From Tetmemena sp. SeJ-2015 (Eukaryota > Ciliophora > Spirotrichea > Sporadotrichida > Oxytrichidae), in contig JAJKFJ010020632.1 of assembly GCA_027382625.1 (NCBI GenBank), positions 1 through 30,016 on the forward strand: a stretch of 30,016 nucleotides of DNA. The letters are read 5' to 3'. A program made the position numbers and the translations under genes. This document shows positions 21,523 to 30,016 of this stretch, in pieces. Within the stretch, counting starts at the first letter, position 1; each line of letters begins with the position of its first letter. Under the pieces are notes generated by a model. It searched no databases and was not told the origin of the DNA. It was given only the letters and a program-made list of their open reading frames with translations.

Positions 21523-23856
21523 ATGTAGCGGCTTTTCTAACTAGACAATCATTTTGCCTTCTCCTCATCTCCATATTTTTGGTTATGTTTTAATTGATAT
21601 CCAACTTTATACAAGTCTTCTTTGCCTTCTGGCTGGGAATACGATAGAGCCAAGAGCAAGCTTAATATCGAAGAAGCGAAGACTATTTACTAAATGAAGG
21701 AGTACCCAGAGCAACGGAAGATTGCGAAGCTCATCCATGAGAGTCGAGAGTTCTAGTAAGTTTTGGTTACTAACTTAAATACGCAAAGTCTATAGCAAAT
21801 AGCCTGACCATTCTTATAGACCATATATTGAACAAGAATACTCAAGAAATTAAGACAGAATGACCCTCAACTAGCAACTACTCACTCTTCACAAAATGAT
21901 TCAAGATAAGGCATATTCAAATTGAGCAAATCATTGAGGACCCAGAAAAGTTCTTGCTTTCTTAGCATGTCAAGAGGGACCTTCCAACTTCACTTCTAAT
22001 TAAGCAAAGTATTAATTTACAATTGAAATAATTGCAGTTGTTATTCAATCCTAATGTTTCAGTGATAATCTTTAGTATGATGACGTTGCAAATTAGATGT
22101 TCATTTTGGGTTGTACTTGAAAACTCTGAAGAATCTTGGAACTGAGAAGCATAAAGGGTTAGTAGAGAGAGCAGCTAAGCTTGAAGATTTGTGCTGCTTC
22201 TGCATGACTGAACTCTCTCATGGTTCAAATGTTCAAGGGATTAAAACTACAGCGACCTATGACCCATAAACTAAGGAATTTGTGCTAAACACTCCAAGAG
22301 ATTAAGACATGAAATTCTGGATTGGAAATCTTGCAAAGACAGCTACACATGGAGTTGTATTCGCTTAGTTATATACTAAAGGGAAAGGCTAAGGAGTTCA
22401 TCCATTTGTAGTTGAATTGAGAAATCCCAAAACTCATTAACCATATCCAGGAGTATTGATTGGAGACTGTGGCGCTAAAATAGGACATGTAAACACCCAT
22501 ATTTTAATTTATTTGCCAAACTTATCCTATTATAGCACGGAATCGATAACGGGTTCATGAAATTTTGTAATTACAGAGTTAGCAAGGATGCTCTCCTTGA
22601 CAAATATTTTAAGGTCGAGGATGATGGAACCTATTCATCAGACATACCCACTAAAGGGAAGAGATTCGCTTTTGTTCTCTCGTCCTTAAGTTTTGGAAGA
22701 ACAATTTTTATTTTAATGATGATACACGGCTCTATAGTAATTCTATACCTTTTTAAAGATACATTTTTAGAATTATTGCCTATATTTCTTGAACACCGCA
22801 ATTAGATATGGCCATCTAAGGAGACAGTTTGGCAAAGACATGACTGGCTAAGGACCAGAGAACACTCTGATCTCGTATCAGCTATATAAGCACAGACTTG
22901 TGCCAAGGCTTGCTAGAATGCTCTTCTTCAGATTTGGAATGGATGAAGTAGTGTAGATGTATATGGACGTTAGAGAAAAACAGCTTGATCCTAAATATAA
23001 TGGAGCAAAACTTTTCCATGCACTTATAACTTTTTGCAAATCTCATATCAGCACTTGTGTTTAAAGAGATATAGAAGAGATAAGAACTGCACTAGGAGGC
23101 CTTGGTTACTCATACTACAGTGAAATTGGAAATATGCTGAACGATAATGACGTTAACTTGACATGGGAGGGAGATAATAAAGTTCTATTATAATAGACTG
23201 CGAAATTCGTACTTAAAAATTCCTTCAATACTATGAAAGGCAAACCCTTATAGTCAGCATAAATTGAATACCTAAAAGAGTACTTTGAGAATATGGAAGA
23301 CTACAAAAGCAAAGTTACAATGAACATGAGAGATTCAAATAACATTCTTCACATTTTCAAAGGGCTCACAGCCTAGCAAAGTTTCAAAACTATGATGGGA
23401 ATTCAGTCTGAGATGCCAACTAAAGGAATGTTCTAAGCTTACCTTGAAAGCTTGAGCTTCGGACAAAACGTTTTGAGTGTACTATTTGGAGAGGTATTTT
23501 TCATTGAAGCTTATCTGAGGAGACTCTCGCTATTTAAAGATTAGAATAATCAAAAGATTTTTGAGAATATTCTTCATTTGTGGGCCAGCTATACCATAGT
23601 TGAAAGAGCAGGTGAATTCAGAGATTAGAACTTTTTAAGCTCTGAGCATATTTAAGTTTGCAAGGATACTGTCTTGCAAATCACAGAGGAACTCATGCCA
23701 GAATTAATCTGTCTTTCTGAGATTCAAGACTATATTTACACAAACCCCTTCTCACAGCCGGATGCTTATGATCATTTCCTAGCAAAGGTCAATCAAGCAA
23801 ATGGTGTATTTAGCAAGCTTTAGAGCCAAGACTAGATCGTATTAAAAAGTAAATGA
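21523..23856 (+). CDS. Peroxisomal-type acyl-CoA oxidase
   Basis: Catalyses the first step of peroxisomal fatty-acid beta-oxidation: acyl-CoA plus O2 to trans-2-enoyl-CoA plus H2O2, with FAD. Family signatures are plain: CFCMTELSHGSNVQGIKTTA, KFWIGNLAKTATHGVVFAQL, then GIDNGFMKF and AIRYGHLRRQFG, and LGGLGYSYYSEI with LTWEGDNKVLLQQ. Introns at 21756-21795, 22009-22037, 22489-22535 and 22737-22770 restore these blocks exactly, and the first contains a TACTAAC branch-point-like sequence. The product is about 715 residues, normal to slightly long for the family, and ends at TGA 23854-23856. The C-terminus is KSK, not a standard PTS1. The N-terminus MQRLFQLDNHF resembles a PTS2 signal (R-L-x5-H). 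Single-base breaks sit near 21576, 21909 and 22121. A further 34-nt intron at about 21582-21615 is needed to link the first exon. Confidence 0.88.
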
Positions 23857-23959
23857 AGATAAAGACAAGTTATTTGAATATCAAAATGCTTTAACGAAAA
23901 TATAGAGGTACTCTTAAAGATAGATTAAAACGAATTATAAGTTTGAGCAATATAAAATC

Positions 23960-25741
23960 ATGGAACAAATTTTATAGTATACGGCGAGTCAAGTGTCAAA
24001 ATTATTCACTAAGGGAGGCATAGATCCTGAAGATGATATATGTGCAGGATACACAGAATAAGACTTGTTCAAATGCAAATTCAATTTATTCAATGAAAGG
24101 GACTTCCCGTTGGAATGCTTTAGGTAAAATTGTCAGTTTTTCATATCTTTTAAAGGTAATGGCTTGTCTTAGTTGTTTGCCTATTCATAATCGGATAAAT
24201 ATATTATATATTTTAATAGATACTTTTGGCACTGTCTCTATTTCTTGAAAAAGACGCAAAGAGCATTTACTTTTGACTTCCTAATGATTCTCATTGAAAC
24301 CTTTAAAGTAAAAAATATGCTCTCTTTATCTTTTCTCTTAGTTGATTTCTGATATTGCATGAGTTCTTATTCATTTAGCTGATTACTCTACTCCTAATTC
24401 TGATATTTCAATCCCAGCTTCGAGCAATAGTTTGTGCAAATTTCATCAAGAAAGGATTAATCATCGCCAACTAAGAATTTATTTACTTTTTAATCGAGGC
24501 TAAAAATGTTCTATATCATTTACTACTCGATCATAGTGACAATCAATCTATTAACCATTATACTTGCTGTAATCCCAGAAACTAAAATCAACTGCAATAA
24601 AGAAATATTCAGTAAGGATCCAGCAAAAACCATTGGTCTTAATTTTTCTATAGGTTTTCACTGGTTCATTGTTTGCGGCATCGACATCATTCAAAGCGTT
24701 ATAATCCTGATTTCTTCTCACTACATCATCCGCTTTCTTAAGGAGAAGCGAAAAGAGGATGCAGCGAAGTATGATATGTTTGAAGACGATAGAACATTTG
24801 TGTGTATCCAGTAGCAGCTTTACAGGATGTCGATTTTGTACTTGGTTTTCTCGCTGACAGATCTAGCACTCCTAATTATTGGAAATGTGATAGACCATTA
24901 AGAGGATTTCGTAGACTTTTAATGCATTGATGACTGGTACCTACTCTATCTTAAGACGCCATCTGTGATATTTGTGCTCTTCCACAACTTATTCTTTTGC
25001 CTGTTTTCTATCCAAATTTGGTACATCTTTTACAGATTACCCTATATCCATGGGCTCATTTAGAAACCAAAAACTGAAAATTTAAGAATGACATAGAACT
25101 TCAAGAGCACGAGAATCTCTAATAAGCTAAAAGAGAGCGAGGTGCTGGAGGATTTCGTGAAAGCTACTCAAGCAAGTGAGATCGCTCCTTCCATGAGCCC
25201 TCTCTTGAGAAAGACATCTATGGACGGAGGTACTATGTAAAAGTCTCTCGTCAGTCCAAGAATGCAGAATAGAGCACTGACCATGATAAATGGCAAAATG
25301 GGAAATGCCACTGTCACAAGCTAAATTATTCCTTATAAGCAGACTAACATAAATCAAAACATGAATTCAAGTGGAGTCTCAACTAGAAAGTTAAATTTTT
25401 TTATTTGTACTGCTGGATTCGCTGAAATTCAGATAGAAAATGATTACAGATTCCAAAGCTAGATTAACACTTCCCCGTATCGGTTTGGTGCAACTAATAT
25501 TGGAGCTGGTAAGACTTCTGATGATAACACCCCTGCTGCAATCACAGTAGAAAACACTGACTACGATAAGTCTATGAAATTAGTAACATAAAATAGTCCG
25601 ACTAACTCAAATGGTCTAACAAATTTCAAGCCCAAAAAGAAGAGAAATATGTTCAACAAGCCAGAGTTAACGGGTAGTGTATATTCTAAGAATAGAAATA
25701 ACACGCACTACGACAGAGATGACATCGAATATAACGAATGA
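23960..25741 (+). CDS. Multi-pass membrane protein with long polar C-terminal tail
   Basis: ATG 23960 (MEQILQYTASQVSKLF) opens a Cys-containing N-terminal region. Coding-like sequence extends upstream to about 23860, so the true start may be earlier. Introns are probable near 24122-24167 and 24310-24343. About six or seven hydrophobic segments follow between 24260 and 25050, such as LITLLLILIFQSQ, YYSIIVTINLLTIILAVI, FIVCGIDIIQSVIILISS, ILYLVFSLTDLALLIIG and VIFVLFHNLFFCLFSIQIWY. The remaining 230 residues are polar, Ser/Thr/Asn-rich and probably cytoplasmic, ending at TGA 25739-25741. The topology resembles a seven-helix receptor-like protein, but no family motif is certain. A single-base break at the A run 24502-24506 changes frame between two membrane segments, and an in-frame TGA occurs near 24358. 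Confidence 0.55.
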
Positions 25742-25978
25742 ATAATTAATTATAAAGCATAAGCTATTATGCTGGATAAAATCATATAAATCACAATTAA
25801 CACTCTTATCATTTAAAATCAGGCATCTTTAATATAGTAATCAACATTAAGAATGAATTTTAAAGATAAGTATTTGCTTCATGTTTTTAGAAGTTTGAAA
25901 ATTCTACTGTTTTACTTCATTTCTTTGAAAATATTATTAGGAACAAGATTGAGGATTCCTCTGCTTCTCCAAGTGGTT
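25742..25978. other. Convergent intergenic region
   Basis: About 240 bp of AT-rich DNA between two convergent genes. I see no ORF, RNA gene or repeat in it. Confidence 0.4.
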
Positions 25979-28900
25979 TCATTAAGCTAGTAAAAATAAG
26001 TTGATTATTTTCGGAGTGATGATAACTTGAGAGATGAGGAATAAGACTAGGAAAATTATGAAAACCGCTTGGATGATATCTTTAACTCCCGAGAATATTC
26101 TTTGAATGTTATTTTCCCATAGTATGTCTAGCAGTCCTGTCATCTCAATCATGAAAGATTCAATCGTAATCAATGTATCTTTAAATTATGAATTAATCAA
26201 GAAAGATTGGATCTGTTCGCTGTTTAAGACTCTCATGCTAGTTGCAATGTCCGGATTTATTAAATAATAAAGTCTATATTTGCATTCGTGATATTTTGCT
26301 GAGTGTAGTAATTTATGAATGTAAATAGCGATGATTTAAATCCTTGAGTGAGTAGGCCATTTTAAAACTTCTCACAATTAGTTTAAATTCAAATAAGAAA
26401 AACAAATAAATGAAAAAGAATGATTTAATAGATTATACTGATAAAAGGATTCTTTAACTTTGATTTAGTGAGATTATACTTTGACGGAGCTATGGAATCG
26501 CAAAAGCTGACACTATCAGTCTCATGGATATAAGAGTACAGAAAATTGACAATTGATCCGTGGTTATTCTAATAAGCGATTATGCTATTTTCGTTAGCAT
26601 AAAATTTGCTCTTGCATGTATTTTCAATATCAGCTATGTAATTCGTTCCTGTTACTAAACGCTCCCTGAAGTAACCAAACAGCTGATTTATTTCATTTGT
26701 CCTCTCATAACTTGCCCAAAGATGCTTTGCTGAATTATCTACCTGCAGTTTAAACACAAAACAATTTATGATTGGTCATGTATAGAATAACGAAGATGAA
26801 GTAGCTCAAAAGAACACTAGTTTGAATAATCACAAACAGGATCTGTCTCCAGTTTCTACTCTTGATCTTTGAAAACTGCTCATGCTTTCCAATCCTTAAA
26901 AAATGGAGTAAATATTTCATAATCCTATTATCATTATCAGGGTCTTTGCTACTCTCAATATCCTTTAGACTTCTCATCTTCTTATCTCTCCTTGATCTGC
27001 TGCTGTTGTGATCTTCGTCACTTAATTCATCGCTCTCTTGTTTTGATGACTGTCGGTCTGATTATCTCTCATTGCTTTCTTCATTTTCTTTTACCTTAAA
27101 AATTACATATATTTACCTCCTCTAGAATAACCTCTCTTTTGCTTCTTAATGGATTCTTTGACAAAGCATTAGTTTTTATATCCTTTAAATTTGGCAGCTG
27201 CTATAGCTGTTGAGGATTTAAATTAAAACATTCAGCACGCTCTATAAAGTACAATTGTTTAATATTTTTTATTAGCTCAGCTTTCTCTAATTGTCAAAAA
27301 TAGTGAATCTTCTGCTCTGCCTCTGCTGAAACTTCTTGTAGTTTTGAATAATGATATATATTTTAAAGTAACACAAAAATGTAATGATCTGATTCTTGTT
27401 CATGGTAGAATCGTTTTCATCTTTGGCTCTATTCATATCATCCATACCTGAATCCATATAAGTACCGCCAAACCCACCAAAGTTTTAGCGATTGTCACTT
27501 ATTTTTGTTTCTGGCAGAGTAAATTAAGTTTTCTTTTTCTCTGGTACAGTTGCCGACTAAGGCTCGTTTGTATCATCCCTTCTGGTTTCTCTAAAATCAG
27601 AGTTGTGGGAAATAAACTGATTCTAAATAGGCTAGGATATTTTAACTGACTTTCATTTAACAAAATCATAAAATTCTCAAATCCACATCGTCGTTTAGTC
27701 TCCGCTTAAGTTTCTCCACATTCAATTTTTAGTTGCAATAAAGTTAAATAAATGGTTGTTAACTCTGAGGTAATAAAGTTTTTCTACGAATTTTTCCCAC
27801 TGCTCATTCAAGTCTTCATCTACTCCTTTAAATTAAAAATAGGATTTCCTTAACCTAGAAAGAGTTAGCTCATGAATAGTTGAGTGTTTCCCATCTCCTT
27901 AATCTGTAGATTAACTAAATATAAGATTTTCAAGGTGCGTTGCTGAGCTTGTCAAATAGGTATAAAACTTCCTGCATTTAGCCTGACTGTCTTGGGCATC
28001 TAAATATCTTGCATAATAATTTATAATCTTCCATTCTAATCTCAGAGTAGAGAGAAAGCACCCTCACTTTGTTGTTCTGTACAATTTATATCACGAATAT
28101 CATTATAACCTGAGCACTCAAAACGATTCACAAAGTATAAATTGTATTTTGATTATGGCAGAAACTGAAGCAAGGATAATTACGATCTCTAAATTCCTCT
28201 CACTTTACTTATCTAACTTAAGGATAGTTTAAATATAATTTCCTCTGTGTTATTGTATATCAATCTAAGAAGAGTCTTGAATCCCGTGTTAATTATTCAA
28301 CCAAATATATTAAGAATTTATAACTCTAATAAATGAAAGATGATGCTTTTTAATTTAAGAAAGGGATTTATTCAATAAGCCTGCATAATTTTACTTATGG
28401 GTAAATAATTGCTCTTTGAATTGCCAAACTCTTTATCATCTAATGAGTTGAAATTAATTAATAAGCCTATGCTATAGGGTTTATATTGCTGTGCTTAAAT
28501 GGCTTAATTGTGACGTCATTAACAAATCCGCAATTACGCCACGGAGGGTTCTTGAGGATTCACCCTATTAAGGAATCAAACTTCGGAATGTAACTCTGGC
28601 ACAATTCTCATGGTGTGAGAACTGAGCCGGCCCTTCCCACCGACGCTCCAACTATGAAGCAGTGAAATCAGAAGGTTCAAAGTCTTAACCCACAGTACAC
28701 TCAATACGTTAACCCAAGCCTAGGTGTGTAGTGGCCTGTGTGGTTTCCTTTATACCGATTAGCAGTCAATTAGCGGCCCTTTCTGGTGCCCTCTAATTGA
28801 ATCCATTTTGATAATCTCTTGCAAGGTGTTACTTTGCCAATGCTTCCTCTCATGCTTTTAAGTGTTTGAGTACTTATATTATAAAACTAGAAAGATAATT

Positions 28901-29790
28901 ATCATCAGTCTCGGCCTACGCGCTCAGTCCTAGCCTATGTATTAGGACTACCTGGTTCGGGAGTCGCGGACTGCTTTTTTAAAAACTTTCAAATTTGATA
29001 TCTTTATCTAATTAAATTTGATATATACAAAGTAAGAGCCTATGTATGAGTTAAGACTGTAAAACTGAGAAGACTTTGTTATGTTTGGGTTTAAAGTCCA
29101 ATTGACTGCAGGCATCTTGAGCTGTGTCATATTCTTGTCTATCATTTCAATAGCATTTACAATGTACTGGCTCAGAGTAAGACTAAAATCCATCTTCTTT
29201 TGGTATTGGCGGCCATTACTATCGATTTAATAAACAACTACTTCAATTCCCGAGTATTTTTGGAGAATCTTATTTGTGATTACTCTAATATCTTCGATCA
29301 TATTAGTGTTAAGCTCATTCAAGAAATTGTACCTGCTATCAAAATACAAATTGCAATCATTAGAGAGTGAGGATTGCTAATAGTTTGAGTAAGGCAAGTT
29401 AGTCATGCTTTTGTGTTAATACTCTAAGTTGTTAGCGATATTGAGCACAGTTCTTAAGTTATTTTGAGTCTGAATAAATTTATTAAGTAATTGGGATTCG
29501 AGCAGAGCGTTGGAGAGGTTATTCTGTGTGGTGTTATTTGATTGGATTTGGAACAAGAAAATGAAAATAATGATATAAATGAGAGCTGAGAGCAAAGCAG
29601 TGATGAAAAGCACGAAGTGCATTATTCTTCTGAGGTAGAGCACGATCTTGGGCTCTATATTGTCAGTCATCTGCTTTTTGAAATCTTTAAGTTGTCTATC
29701 CATGCTCATCACTGTTGAGCTGCAAGAAGAGACTGATGCTGATGCCAAGTTAAATGAAAGATTCTGTTCATAATCCTCATTACTTTATCA
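25979..29790 (-). CDS. Large multi-pass membrane protein, interrupted
   Basis: Minus-strand coding sequence can be followed in pieces from about 29790 to TGA 25979-25981. A first block (29790-28924, one frame) has a short cytosolic part, a membrane helix (HFVLFITALLSALIYIIIF) and a Tyr/Asn-rich, probably extracellular domain. After a non-coding interval (about 28210-28985), coding resumes with a Cys-bearing segment (RFECSGYNDIRDINC). Next come a helical region (NYYARYLDAQDSQAKCRKF) and a charged linker with Ser/Asp/Glu/Arg tracts. Two or three more membrane helices follow (ILFVIIQTSVLLSYFIFVIL near 26830, IIYQIILFHLFVFLIQI near 26400, IIQAVFIIFLVLFLISQV near 26030). The pattern recalls the large ciliate membrane proteins often annotated as TmcB-like or PAS-like, but I see no PAS motif. 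The pieces may be two genes. Exon borders are not resolved; several frame breaks occur, and a 22-nt intron is possible near 27096-27117. Confidence 0.45.
28210..28985. other. Non-coding island, GC-richer core at about 28500-28985
   Basis: Within an otherwise AT-rich minus-strand gene, this stretch lacks a coherent reading frame on either strand. From about 28500 to 28985 it is markedly richer in G and C. Small hairpins are visible: AGTCCTA paired with TAGGACT (28925-28950) and TTCTCA paired with TGAGAA (28606-28622). B-box-like GGTTCAAAGTC (28674-28684) and GGTTCGGGAGTC (28953-28964) occur, but no tRNA cloverleaf can be folded around them. It could be a non-autonomous mobile element, an IES or a non-coding RNA gene. 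Confidence 0.35.
28991..29024. repeat. Pair of 11-bp direct repeats
   Basis: AAATTTGATAT occurs at 28991-29001 and again at 29014-29024, a 23-bp period. It sits exactly where the coding block of the membrane protein gives way to the GC-richer island. Repeats of this length and place are what a pointer at a coding/IES junction would look like. Confidence 0.5.
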
Positions 29791-29838
29791 AAAAGCATTT
29801 CAATTCTCTTTATTCTGAGATTTAACCATTCTTGGAAA

Positions 29839-29861
29839 TTTTTTTTTTTTAAAAAAAAAAA
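29839..29861. repeat. T12A11 palindrome
   Basis: Twelve T directly followed by eleven A, near the presumed 5' side of the last minus-strand gene. It is self-complementary and nucleosome-repelling in general, and prone to length error in sequencing. Confidence 0.8.
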
Positions 29862-30016
29862 CGCTAAAAAATAAATTGCTTCATTAAATAAAGAAAGAAT
29901 GAAGTAAATTTTAGTTATATCAAATATAATTTTGATAAATATTACTCATAATTATTTTTCTCTATTTTCATTTTATATTCCTAATTACTTTCTCTTGAGA
30001 TGCTGGCATCGAAGTG

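Noticed and set aside
28674..28964. tRNA genes suggested by two B-box-like motifs
   Set aside because: The T stems do not pair and no A box or anticodon arm fits upstream.
1..30016. CRISPR array, rRNA operon or bacterial promoter structures
   Set aside because: No regularly spaced repeats, no rRNA signature sequences, and the code and introns show a ciliate nuclear genome.

Overview
The window reads as ciliate DNA, most likely germline (micronuclear) DNA from a hypotrich or other spirotrich. Genes stay open only if TAA and TAG are read as glutamine, and their natural ends fall on TGA. The host DNA is AT-rich, genes are packed tightly on both strands, and introns are tiny (about 22-55 nt, a few near 145 nt). 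No telomere repeats are visible. A transposon sits inside a reading frame, and short pointer-like direct repeats flank segments whose removal restores a frame. Both features fit germline DNA that is cut out during macronuclear development. The species is inferred from these traits, not recognised.

Layout. 1-787: AT-rich flank with many homopolymers. 788-1150 and 6572-7212: two halves of one gene, separated by a 5.4-kb GC-rich DNA transposon (1151-6571). The transposon has terminal inverted repeats of at least 22 bp, a 3-bp TAA duplication, a DDE transposase of the IS630/Tc1/mariner group, and three long ORFs on the opposite strand that I do not recognise. 7419-9888 (-): CABLES-like cyclin-domain protein. 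9905-10889 (-): unrecognised membrane-type ORF. 11135-12342 (+): unknown basic, low-complexity protein. 12455-13183 (+): chromodomain protein with a PCNA-binding (PIP) motif. 13215-14829 (+): Cys/His-motif protein with a chromoshadow-like C-terminus. 14935-17070 (-): unknown protein. 17284-21399 (+): large coiled-coil protein, CEP70-like at its C-terminus. 21523-23856 (+): acyl-CoA oxidase. 23960-25741 (+): multi-pass membrane protein. 25979-29790 (-): large multi-pass membrane protein, interrupted near 28210-28985 by a GC-richer island.

No operon logic is expected. The two adjacent chromatin-type genes (12.4-14.8 kb) are the most suggestive functional pair. Many genes show single-base frame breaks at homopolymer runs. 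These look more like sequencing or assembly errors than biology. Some breaks instead coincide with direct repeats, and those are the better candidates for real internal eliminated sequences (IESs).
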